From Prevotellaceae bacterium HUN156 (GTDB lineage Bacteria > Bacteroidota > Bacteroidia > Bacteroidales > Bacteroidaceae): a stretch of DNA of 64,000 nt. The number at the start of each line of letters is the position of its first letter. Positions within the stretch are counted from its first letter, which is position 1. Both the position numbers and the translations under genes were made by a program. The notes under the pieces are model-generated. The model worked only from the letters and a program-made list of their open reading frames with translations, did no database searches and was not told the origin of the DNA. Location of the stretch: assembly GCA_900119285.1 (NCBI GenBank), contig FPIT01000005.1, positions 248,001-312,000 on the forward strand, in the 5' to 3' direction. Below, piece by piece: positions 1 to 8,197 of the stretch.

Positions 1-1518
1 TGTAATCGTTCCCGAAGTCGTATTCTTGACAGCATTATCGAGCAACTGTATAAGTATCAGTCGCACAACTCTTTCCTCACTCTCTATACTGAACTCATCA
101 TCGAGAGTGCTTTCGTAACGCATCTCTATCGCCTGTTCTTTGTCCTTTCCAATATAGAAGTTTGACACAATCTTACTAAAGGCATCATTGCATACTATCT
201 GTGTCAGTTTACGCTCTGCTGCGGACTCATGCACCGAAATCATCAATACCTCGTTTATCATATTGGTGATACGATAGGTATTGTGTACCATCATATCAGC
301 CATAGTACGTCGCTCTTCTGCTGAGAGTTGATTATCTGGGTTAGCCATCACTTGTGCAAAACCCGTAATAACATTCAGCGGTGTACGCACTTCGTGGCTT
401 ACATTCTGAATGAAGGCCGTTTTCATTTTGTCCGACTCCAGTGCACGCTTATAGGCTTTTTTCATCTCGCGCATATGGAGACGACGAGCCTGCACAATAT
501 AGAACAATGCCAAGACAAGCAGCAGCAACAGGCAGGCGATAGCAATCAGTGCATAAACATAGCGAAGTGCCGCTTCGCGATCTTTCTCGTATCGTTGCAC
601 CTCATCTTGAATGCCCTGCATAGAACTACTCAGGATGATGCTATTCACTGAATCTGATTCTGCAATATCCTTTCGCAGCATGTTGTAGGCATCTTTCCAG
701 CGACCAGCTTTAGCATAAAGTTCTGCCATCGTAGAATAATGGTCAGATTCCAGTTTCTCGCTAGCCAGTCGTACTGCCTCATCCGTTTTTCCCTGCTGAG
801 CCAAATAGAGTACTTCCAGTGTGCGTCCATGTACAGACGAGAGTCCCTTAGCTTCACCTGCCTTATAAGCCTTATATCCCTTCAAGAATCGCTCCATATC
901 GCCCTTTCGGTAATAGGCCAGTGTGCGACGGGTTTCAATATCAAACTCTCGCTCTGGTGATGTCTCACGTGCTATCGATGCTGCCTGATCTATCAAGCGC
1001 AAAGCCTCGTCAGGGTCATCCTCAATGATGATATTCACCAGATTCATATAAATAGGTGGAAGGCTCTCCGAATATCCTTCTTGTTCCATACGGCGTATCA
1101 CCTCCCAGAAGCACTTCTTGGCACTCTCTTTATTGCCACTGAAGTTATAGATATGGCCCATCATATTGATTGCCATATACATTTCTTTGTCGAGTTTACG
1201 TTCTGTTAGCTCACGCGACATATCGCATGACAACTTGTATGCCTCGTAGATATTCTGACGATTCAGTTCAAATACAATCTCATTACAGCGTTGCGTATAG
1301 TAAGCATGCAAGTCTTTCTGTTTCAGGAGATAGGCCTCCAGTTTCTTCACGGAGGTATAGAAACGTGCCGAGTCTGCATCATTAAATGCATGATGTACTG
1401 AATCGCGCAACGCTAAGTACTTCGGCGATTCCTTGTAATTAGCATTCCTCTCTACAGCCTGTATGGATGCAGAAGAAAGCAGTAGCACAGCCAACAATGT
1501 TTTTAATCTACAATTCAT
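1..1518 (-). CDS. TPR-containing membrane sensor histidine kinase (partial, C-terminus beyond window)
   Basis: About 506 N-terminal codons are present; the ATP-binding domain runs off the window start. The protein begins with a signal-peptide-like stretch (MNCRLKTLLAVLLLSSASIQA without its last residues is hydrophobic), followed by a helical region of roughly residues 30-300 with TPR-like spacing (for example NMMGHIYNFSGNKESAKKCF). One membrane helix (ALIAIACLLLLLVLALFYIV) lies near residue 325. The dimerisation/phospho-acceptor helix has NVSHEVRTPLNVITGF with His at about residue 375. The start is the ATG at 1516-1518, just after the GH31 stop (13-nt gap), so it is the third gene of a minus-strand operon. 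No receiver domain is visible in the part present. The ligand is unknown; linkage to a GH31 enzyme suggests a carbohydrate-related signal, which is inference. Confidence 0.9.
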   Translation of the reverse strand, partial: MNCRLKTLLAVLLLSSASIQAVERNANYKESPKYLALRDSVHHAFNDADSARFYTSVKKLEAYLLKQKDLHAYYTQRCNEIVFELNRQNIYEAYKLSCDMSRELTERKLDKEMYMAINMMGHIYNFSGNKESAKKCFWEVIRRMEQEGYSESLPPIYMNLVNIIIEDDPDEALRLIDQAASIARETSPEREFDIETRRTLAYYRKGDMERFLKGYKAYKAGEAKGLSSVHGRTLEVLYLAQQGKTDEAVRLASEKLESDHYSTMAELYAKAGRWKDAYNMLRKDIAESDSVNSIILSSSMQGIQDEVQRYEKDREAALRYVYALIAIACLLLLLVLALFYIVQARRLHMREMKKAYKRALESDKMKTAFIQNVSHEVRTPLNVITGFAQVMANPDNQLSAEERRTMADMMVHNTYRITNMINEVLMISVHESAAERKLTQIVCNDAFSKIVSNFYIGKDKEQAIEMRYESTLDDEFSIESEERVVRLILIQLLDNAVKNTTSGTIT

Positions 1519-1531
1519 AGTAAGAATGATT

Positions 1532-4519
1532 TTACAGTTTCACGCTGATTGCTTTTCCTTTATAGGCTACAGTCACCGTATTCAGAGGTTCGAAAGACAG
1601 CTCGCGAGGCTGTTCTTTAGTAACATAGACAATCTGGAAGCGACGTTCTTTCAGCATACCTTTGAAGGCTCCCTGACGCTGACCAAACGAGAGGGTTTTA
1701 GAGGCATCGTTGTAGGAAATATCTATCGTCGCATATTTTCCCTTCTCATAGTTATAGTTGGTACCCTCGTCCTCGTAGAGTTGGAACTCGCCATCACTAC
1801 CTGCATAGACGTAGAGCGTGATAAGGTCGGCAGGTTTCTCGTCGGTATATTGTATCTCCGGACCGTAAGGAATGATGCTTCCTTCACGCACAAAGACAGG
1901 GATGCGCTCATAAGGAGCGTCCACTACCAACGACTGACCGCCCTCAATATGCTCACCCGTGTAGAGGTCATACCAGCCACACTGTTTGGGGAAGTAGACG
2001 CTGCGATTTCGTGCCTTATAATAGCCTACAGGACAAGCCATCAGAGCTGGTCCGAACATCCATTGATCTTTGATATTCTTGACATTGCGGTCACCATTGA
2101 AGTCCATTATCAGTCCACGCATCATGGTATAGTCTTTCAGGTGTACCCAACCAGCCATTGAGTAGAGATAAGGCATCAGACGATAACGCAGTTTGTCATA
2201 ATAGACAAACGACTTGTAGGCAGGATGATTGACGGGAGCGATATTCCATATCTCACGTGTTGGCCACTGACCGTGCACACGAAACAGCGGAATGAAAGTA
2301 CCAAACTGACTCCAGCGGGTTTGCAACTCTCTCCACTCCTTCAGGTCTTCGTTTTCTATACCGCTATTATTAAACATCTGCTGAGCTGCCACATAGCGGC
2401 TCTCCACACAGAATCCCCCTTGGTCCATTCCCCAGAAGGGAAGTCCAGACATTGAGTAGTTCAGTCCTGCCGTCATCTGTGCACGCATATCCTCCCAACG
2501 GGTAGCAATATCTCCACTCCATGTAGCAGTAGAATAGCGCTGTTCACCAGCAAAGCCACTGCGCGTCAATAGGAATACGCGCTGATTGGGATTCACCGAG
2601 CGTTGTCCGTTATAGATAGCGTCGGCATTGACAATAGAATATGCATTAAAATACTCCGTAGAGGTGCCCAATGCCGTGGGCCCGCTAAGTGCCTTACGAT
2701 ACCACATCGGTGTGCAGTCACGCACATTAGGTTCTGAGGCATCCATCCACCAAGCGTCAATCATTGAAGATTGAACATTGAACATTGAACCTTTGCTAAG
2801 GCCTGTATACAGATGCTCATCCATCTGTTGCCAAAACAGCTTACGAGCACCCTCGCTATAGGCATCATAGAACGAACCCACATAGCCCGGACCTACCCAG
2901 TCGTGGATATCGTCCTTGACTGCCTGATGATACATCCAACCGTGTTTGTCGAGTTCTTTATAGTGTTCTGTATTGCAATAGAACTTAGGCCACACACTAA
3001 TCATCAGGCGACCACCCATCTGATGCACGCTGTCTATCATAGCCTGCGGATTGGGATAGCGCGACTGCTCAAACTGATGAGAGCCCCACTGGTCTTCCTC
3101 CCAGTAGTTCCAGTCTTGCACGATATTGTCGATAGGAATCTCTCGCTTACGAAATTCGGCCATATTCTCCAAGACCTCATCCTGCGTCTTATAGCGCTCT
3201 CTGCTCTGCCAGAAACCTAATGCCCACTTAGGATATACGGGAGCCTTTCCTGTCAGCGTGCGATAGCCACTAATCACCTCATCGGCATCCTTTCCTGCAA
3301 TGAAATAATAGTCCATATCCTTTGCCATCTCACTCCAGACAGAGAGTCTACGCTGGTCCTTACAAGCCCTTGACGCACGGAGTCCACAATAGGACACGTC
3401 GCCATCAGGACGCCACTCTATGCGCAACTGTTCGCGCTTACCTTTATCCATCACATAACGGAATTTGTAGGTATTAGGATTCCATGCTGTGCGCCATCTC
3501 TCTGGCACCACCTCTTTACCACCGATATACACCTTGATATATCCTGCATAATACAGGATGAAGTGATACTGCCTGCTGTCGGGCGACTCTATGAAACCCT
3601 CATAGACCACCATTGAGCCATTAAGTCTAAAGCCCTTCGGCAGATTCTTAATACCGCCTTTCTCTGTGCGGTTGGCAATCTCTGAGGTGGCAGGACAGTC
3701 GTACTCAAAATAGATAGAATCCTCATCACGCACTAAGCGCCTACCGCTTCTATCCGTGTAGGTACCCGTCAGATGACCTTCCCTACCCTGCTTATCGTAA
3801 ATCTTAAAGGCTTGCCCCAATTGCAGGTAATCATCAGGATTACCCCAACGGCAATAGGAATACGAGTCCCACAGCAAACCATAGTTCTTGCTTGACAAGA
3901 CAAAAGGCACACTAACCTTTGTATTATACTGGAACAGGTCTTCGTTCAGTCCTTTCATGTTCAGTTCCTCCGACTGGTGCTGACCTAATCCATAGAAAGC
4001 CTCGTCCTGAGGACTATCAAACAGCATACGCCAAGAGAGTCCGTTGCGTTGCTCTTCTGACACCTTGTCTATATCAACGCCAATTTCTCTGTCTGGCACT
4101 CTAAACTTCTTGAAAGTCTTGCCATCCTTGGCCTCTTTCAGCAGTTGCTTGCCATTGGCATCGAAGAAGGTGACAGCACCCGTCTCTTTATCCACACGAG
4201 CCTCCACATTCTTTGCCTTGACGCAGACCTTATTGCCGTCCGTAACGGAGAATGCGGCTTTCTGCTTTTGTGGCACAATAATCAGGCTCTTCTTCTCTGG
4301 CAATTCTGCTTCCGAGGTTGCCTGTACGCGAATGATATGGTCGTTGATGACTTGCAGACGCACCACTTGAGGCCCATCAACCGTTACCTGCTTGACGGGA
4401 ACAGTTACATACTGTCCGCTCACGGTATAGTCTGCAGCCATTAGCAGCGTCATTACTAATGACGCCCCTACTGTCATCATCATTCTTCGTATCATTATTC
4501 TTGCTTGTCTTTCTATCAT
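1532..4519 (-). CDS. GH31 alpha-xylosidase-like glycoside hydrolase with PA14 insert
   Basis: Glycoside hydrolase family 31, 995 aa, probably periplasmic or surface exposed (hydrophobic N-terminus MIRRMMMTVGASLVMTLLMA after a short basic lead). Order of domains: GH31 N-terminal beta-sandwich (about 45-235), a PA14 insert (about 240-395, with NGSMVVYEGFIESPDSRQY), the TIM barrel (about 420-850) and C-terminal beta domains. The nucleophile motif WWMDASEPN has its Asp at residue 593; the acid/base region is SGDIATRWEDMRAQM. A PA14 insert in GH31 is known from Bacteroides xyloglucan-locus alpha-xylosidase, so release of alpha-1,6-xylose from xyloglucan oligosaccharides is the best guess; alpha-glucosidase is possible. 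Immediately before the nucleophile strand is an unusual extra GSMFNVQSSM, encoded by a 7-bp tandem repeat (2764-2790). The gene follows the propeller sensor by 3 nt, so they are co-transcribed. Confidence 0.9.
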   Translation of the reverse strand: MIERQARIMIRRMMMTVGASLVMTLLMAADYTVSGQYVTVPVKQVTVDGPQVVRLQVINDHIIRVQATSEAELPEKKSLIIVPQKQKAAFSVTDGNKVCVKAKNVEARVDKETGAVTFFDANGKQLLKEAKDGKTFKKFRVPDREIGVDIDKVSEEQRNGLSWRMLFDSPQDEAFYGLGQHQSEELNMKGLNEDLFQYNTKVSVPFVLSSKNYGLLWDSYSYCRWGNPDDYLQLGQAFKIYDKQGREGHLTGTYTDRSGRRLVRDEDSIYFEYDCPATSEIANRTEKGGIKNLPKGFRLNGSMVVYEGFIESPDSRQYHFILYYAGYIKVYIGGKEVVPERWRTAWNPNTYKFRYVMDKGKREQLRIEWRPDGDVSYCGLRASRACKDQRRLSVWSEMAKDMDYYFIAGKDADEVISGYRTLTGKAPVYPKWALGFWQSRERYKTQDEVLENMAEFRKREIPIDNIVQDWNYWEEDQWGSHQFEQSRYPNPQAMIDSVHQMGGRLMISVWPKFYCNTEHYKELDKHGWMYHQAVKDDIHDWVGPGYVGSFYDAYSEGARKLFWQQMDEHLYTGLSKGSMFNVQSSMIDAWWMDASEPNVRDCTPMWYRKALSGPTALGTSTEYFNAYSIVNADAIYNGQRSVNPNQRVFLLTRSGFAGEQRYSTATWSGDIATRWEDMRAQMTAGLNYSMSGLPFWGMDQGGFCVESRYVAAQQMFNNSGIENEDLKEWRELQTRWSQFGTFIPLFRVHGQWPTREIWNIAPVNHPAYKSFVYYDKLRYRLMPYLYSMAGWVHLKDYTMMRGLIMDFNGDRNVKNIKDQWMFGPALMACPVGYYKARNRSVYFPKQCGWYDLYTGEHIEGGQSLVVDAPYERIPVFVREGSIIPYGPEIQYTDEKPADLITLYVYAGSDGEFQLYEDEGTNYNYEKGKYATIDISYNDASKTLSFGQRQGAFKGMLKERRFQIVYVTKEQPRELSFEPLNTVTVAYKGKAISVKL
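2764..2790. repeat. 7-bp tandem repeat (TTGAACA)n inside GH31 gene
   Basis: On the plus strand the unit TTGAACA is repeated almost four times (first unit TTGAAGA). The opposite, coding strand reads in frame through it as SMFNVQSS. The unit looks like the simple repeats found between genes rather than like GH31 sequence. Confidence 0.8.
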
Positions 4520-4522
4520 TTT

Positions 4523-7500
4523 TTATAGTTCGTCATCCAGCAACACGGCCTCTTCTATCTCCTCTGCTGGCGGCAGCGTGATGAAGATGATGGTTCCGCC
4601 ACCTGGGTTGTCTTCAATGCGGATAGTACCTTCATGAGCGTCCACAATTTCCTTCACGCGATCAAGTTTTATTCCGTCGCTATTCACCATTGGGTCAAAG
4701 GCGTGTTCCTTGAATTCATCTTTAATACCGATGCCATTATCTGCCACCTGTATCTGTATGCGACCATCCTGCTGGCGCACCAGTCCGATGCTTATCAGGC
4801 TATCGTCATGGGCAAAATTCACGGAGTTATTACAGAGTATCTGCATCGCCTCAGTCAACAGGGGCTGGTCAACCTCTGCCTCCAGCTCTTTCTCTGGAGA
4901 CACAAAGTTTATCTTGACGGCCTTGCTGGCATCTGGAGAAACAAAGTTTTCAGCAAACTGGCGCAAGTAAGATACCAAGTCGCAGTAATGGCGATTGACG
5001 TTCATCACCCCTGAGGGTTCTTTCTTTTCGGGTTGAGGAGCCACTGTCGCATGCTCTTTCTTTAGTTGCATGCGCATCTGGTTCATCCACTGTTTCTTCT
5101 CCAGCTCGCGACGCATCGACTCCGTATCCATACGACGGTTTTGACGCTTGATAAACCTACTGCGCCATACCAGTGCCACACAGGCTATGAATATCATATA
5201 GAGCAGGATAGCCCAGCGGGTGCGCCACAGCGGCGGTGTGATGGTGATGTCCATCTCTACCTCTTCGTCGCCAATGGTGCCGTCATCGTTGAGCATGCGT
5301 ACATAGAGCGTGTAGGAGCCTGCACGCAGTGAGTTGTAAGTAATATTAGGATTCAGCTCAGAGGTCTTCACCCAGTTTTCGTTGAAGCCCTCCAAGCGAT
5401 AGACGAAACGCTTGTGATTATCGACATTACCAGCATCACTACCCAACTGGATAGTAAACTGGTCATTGTAGCGCAGCGTAATCTCACGGCAGATGTCCAG
5501 CGATTTGCGAAGGATGACACGACCGTTCACTTTCTTGCCTACTAGTACATCCTCGTCAAACAGTTGCAAGCCACTGAATATGGGGCGTTCCTTGCTTCGC
5601 ACATTAGACAGGCCCTTGGGATTGATAACATCCAATCCTCCTTGACCACCCACCAGTATCAAACCATCACGGGTTAGGTATGCTGAACGCTGCGTGTAGG
5701 TGCCTTTCTGCAAGCCATCGCTACTGCTATAGCTGCGCACGATAAACTGCCAAGTGCCATCCTCCTGACGTTCTGGTATCAGCTTTGACACACCGTGGTC
5801 GGTCACCACCCACATGGCATGGTTCTTATCCTCCAAGATAGAGCATACGCTGGAGCCCAGCAGTCCGTCTGTCATATCGAGCGACTTGACGCGACGCGTA
5901 TGAGGGTCGTGCACCAGTACGCCCGAGGTAGAGCCCTGCCAGATAAGTCCGCGACTATCTTCCATCACGCAGACAGACGATTCGGTACTTGCCGTCACGC
6001 TGGGGTCATCAGGAATGACGCGATTGAGCAGCTGACCAGTAACGGGATTTATCAAGCTGTAATACCACGTAGAGCCCACCATCAGCCAGCCTTTCTTGTT
6101 CCACCATACGGAGGTCATATAATTGCTGGGGAGACCGTTCTTGTCTGAATTCCATGTATGGAACTTGTTATTCTTCAGGTCAAGCATCTGCACGCCACCA
6201 CCCAGAGTAGCCAACCAGATGCGGTGCCAGCGGTCTTCTGTAATACTCCAGATGCTGTTAGCTGCCAACCCGTCTGTTGTTCCATTAGAGCGATAGTTGA
6301 TGACATTGGCATCATAGGGCTGCTCCTTTGAGGGCACACAATGCACCAATCCACCATTATACGAGCCAAACCAGATGGTGCCGTCACTGGCATAGCAGGA
6401 GCCCACCATGATGTTCGAGCTCAGATTACTATTCTGAGTGGTATATTGGCGCACCTGTTCGTTGGTCTTGGGATTATAAACGATGATACCACGGTCATTG
6501 GTACCAATCCAGTAGTAGCCATAGCGGTCTTCACAAACGGTATTGACATCACCCAAGTCCAGGCTCTTCAAGCTGGCAATACCTTCCAGATACTGGTTGA
6601 CACCGTTCTTATAGGTACCAATCCACACGCTTCCCCTGCTATCAACATAGATGTTCCTTGCCGTATTGTCCGACAAGGTAGAGGTATCAAATCTGCTATT
6701 TAGGAACTGGCGCATCGCATGGTTCTTGAAGTCTACCACCAGCACACCATCGTGGTCGGTAGCCACCCACACCCATCCTCGGCGGTCGGTTTTCACGTCC
6801 CAAGTATGCAACTGACTGGGCACATTGGGTATCTGCTTAGCCCTCATCAGGTCAAGGATAGAGGCATACCAGCGTTTCTCATGCTCGATATATACAAAGG
6901 TATTGCCCGTAGAGGTCACCCACAGATTGCGCTGCGAGTCGGCATACACTCTGTACTCTTGGTTGCGCTGACCGCCATTATCGCGTATCCAGTGACTCTC
7001 GCGCACCACAACACCCTTGTCAGCATCCAGACAAACCAGCTCGCCCTGATAGGTAGCCATCACGATGCCGTTTTTGCCGTAATCAGCCATGCTGCAGATG
7101 CCGTAGGTGGGGTTCAGCTGACCTTTTCCATAGCCTGCAGGGAAATGAGTCAACTTCTTCGCCTTGGGATTGTAGCAATAGACGCCCGTCTCATTCACCT
7201 TTGCCCACAGACGCTTCTGCGAGTCTATATAGACATTCTCCAAGACACCCTTGATGCCATAGGCGGCAAGCACCTTGCTGGCATTGCGCTCAAACGACTC
7301 CGTAGCGGGGTCATACACGCTATAGCTCATGCCCTGACGCATCCACAGCTTACCGTCATAAGCCTCCATCACCTGCTCGGTATAGTTGTCGCGCATGGAA
7401 GTGGTATCGCGCCTGTTCGAATAGAAGGTCTTAAAGCGATAGCCGTCATAGCGGTTCACACCATAGGCGGTACCAAACCACATAAAGCCTTTCGAATCAC

Positions 7501-7633
7501 GAAATGAGCAGAGCACCTGCGAGTTTGACAAGCCGTTCTGAGTATCCAACCTGCGGAACTTCATCTCAGGAATCACTGCCTGAACACATAGGGGCAGCAA
7601 TAGCAGCAACAGGGCACAAAAGGATTTTCTCAT
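4523..7633 (-). CDS. Two-component regulator propeller sensor with degenerate kinase end
   Basis: 1036 aa membrane sensor of the type that forms the N-terminal half of Bacteroides hybrid two-component systems. A signal peptide (MRKSFCALLLLLLPLCVQA) is followed by two seven-bladed propellers built from repeats such as GLSNSQVLCSFRDSKGFMWF and DSRGSVWIGTYKNGVNQY (about 25-690), a Y_Y_Y domain (about 710-790, FVYRLEGFNENWV, YTLYVRMLNDDG), one membrane helix (AILLYMIFIACVALVW, about 800-820) and a HATPase-like C-terminus. The normal DHp helix with F-x-N-x-S-H-E-x-R-T-P-L is absent: the linker goes straight to DLVSYLRQFAENF. The G1 box ADNGIGI is present but the G2 box is poor. There is no receiver or AraC domain. 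It heads the operon with GH31, so it is probably a non-phosphorylating or partner-dependent sensor (inference). Confidence 0.85.
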   Translation of the reverse strand: MRKSFCALLLLLLPLCVQAVIPEMKFRRLDTQNGLSNSQVLCSFRDSKGFMWFGTAYGVNRYDGYRFKTFYSNRRDTTSMRDNYTEQVMEAYDGKLWMRQGMSYSVYDPATESFERNASKVLAAYGIKGVLENVYIDSQKRLWAKVNETGVYCYNPKAKKLTHFPAGYGKGQLNPTYGICSMADYGKNGIVMATYQGELVCLDADKGVVVRESHWIRDNGGQRNQEYRVYADSQRNLWVTSTGNTFVYIEHEKRWYASILDLMRAKQIPNVPSQLHTWDVKTDRRGWVWVATDHDGVLVVDFKNHAMRQFLNSRFDTSTLSDNTARNIYVDSRGSVWIGTYKNGVNQYLEGIASLKSLDLGDVNTVCEDRYGYYWIGTNDRGIIVYNPKTNEQVRQYTTQNSNLSSNIMVGSCYASDGTIWFGSYNGGLVHCVPSKEQPYDANVINYRSNGTTDGLAANSIWSITEDRWHRIWLATLGGGVQMLDLKNNKFHTWNSDKNGLPSNYMTSVWWNKKGWLMVGSTWYYSLINPVTGQLLNRVIPDDPSVTASTESSVCVMEDSRGLIWQGSTSGVLVHDPHTRRVKSLDMTDGLLGSSVCSILEDKNHAMWVVTDHGVSKLIPERQEDGTWQFIVRSYSSSDGLQKGTYTQRSAYLTRDGLILVGGQGGLDVINPKGLSNVRSKERPIFSGLQLFDEDVLVGKKVNGRVILRKSLDICREITLRYNDQFTIQLGSDAGNVDNHKRFVYRLEGFNENWVKTSELNPNITYNSLRAGSYTLYVRMLNDDGTIGDEEVEMDITITPPLWRTRWAILLYMIFIACVALVWRSRFIKRQNRRMDTESMRRELEKKQWMNQMRMQLKKEHATVAPQPEKKEPSGVMNVNRHYCDLVSYLRQFAENFVSPDASKAVKINFVSPEKELEAEVDQPLLTEAMQILCNNSVNFAHDDSLISIGLVRQQDGRIQIQVADNGIGIKDEFKEHAFDPMVNSDGIKLDRVKEIVDAHEGTIRIEDNPGGGTIIFITLPPAEEIEEAVLLDDEL

Positions 7634-7678
7634 AGCATCATATTTTGTTTATCACGGATACGGTTTTGTAGTACACTG

Positions 7679-7710
7679 CAAAGATAATAAAAAATTCTGA
7701 AACCACCAAA
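7679..7710 (-). promoter_or_regulatory. Promoter of the propeller sensor-GH31-kinase operon
   Basis: On the minus strand a -7 element TATCTTTG (7686-7679) lies 20 nt downstream of a -33 TTTG (7710-7707). This is the Bacteroidetes sigma-A pattern. It gives a leader of about 40 nt before the ATG at 7633. Confidence 0.75.
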
Positions 7711-7836
7711 ATCTAAGGCGAGATTTTAAGCGCTGATCTCAGGAGAGACAGTCAACAAGATCCGTATGGGTAGGCAAATGTTAAAAAACAAGGTCTAAAA
7801 GGAGTCAACCATATTCAGGAAAAGACAATGGTAACA

Positions 7837-8011
7837 ACACAACAACGCAACAACGCAACAACATTTGGTAATTTCATAATTCGCTGATAAATACTGTATG
7901 TTATCTTAATTATATATATTATTATAATAATATATATAATTAAACTATGTATTCTTTTTTGTCGACAACATGCAACAATGCAAATGTTGTTGCGTTGTTG
8001 CGTTGTTGTGT
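7837..8011. repeat. 175-bp cruciform-capable palindrome: 30-bp inverted repeat around a 38-bp perfect palindrome
   Basis: The outer arms 7837-7866 and 7982-8011 are perfect reverse complements (30 bp; arm built of ACAACG-type units). Between them, 7906-7943 is a perfect 38-bp AT-only palindrome centred within half a base of the centre of the outer arms. No coding sequence and no obvious target-site duplication were seen. It lies in the gap between the divergent-from-nothing start of the 7633 gene and the 3' end of the 8193 gene. It could be a MITE-like element or a structure-forming regulatory site; the function is unknown. Confidence 0.85.
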
Positions 8012-8083
8012 CGGTCTACTTTTCCAATAACCTCCAAAATCGTGCAAATGGTGCTGAAAATCGAGGATTATAGATGCTCTAAA

Positions 8084-8115
8084 TTTGGCAGAGAGCTGAT
8101 TTTGCAGTACCTTTG
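8084..8115 (+). promoter_or_regulatory. Orphan plus-strand promoter, antisense to DUF5686 gene
   Basis: TTTG at 8084-8087, a 20-nt spacer, then TACCTTTG at 8108-8115. This is one of the best matches to the Bacteroidetes consensus in the window, but no convincing plus-strand gene follows. A transcript would run through the 21-bp repeat and then antisense to the 3' end of the gene at 8193-10742. Confidence 0.55.
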
Positions 8116-8134
8116 CAGTGACTCAAGAGAGAGT

Positions 8135-8197
8135 CGTAAAGAGCATCAGAGAAGCCGTAAAGAGCATCACGAAAACCGTAAACACTCACGCATCAGA
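8135..8197. repeat. 21-bp tandem repeat, three units
   Basis: Units begin CGTAAAGAGCATCA at 8135 and 8156, and a diverged third unit begins at 8177. The period is exactly 21 bp. It sits just downstream of the orphan promoter and reaches the stop end of the DUF5686 gene. Read as protein on the plus strand it gives SRKEH-type repeats, but no supported gene exists. Confidence 0.7.

Noticed and set aside
6719..7507. 262-codon open frame on the plus strand
   Set aside because: Shadow of the propeller sensor gene; composition reflects its codons read backwards.
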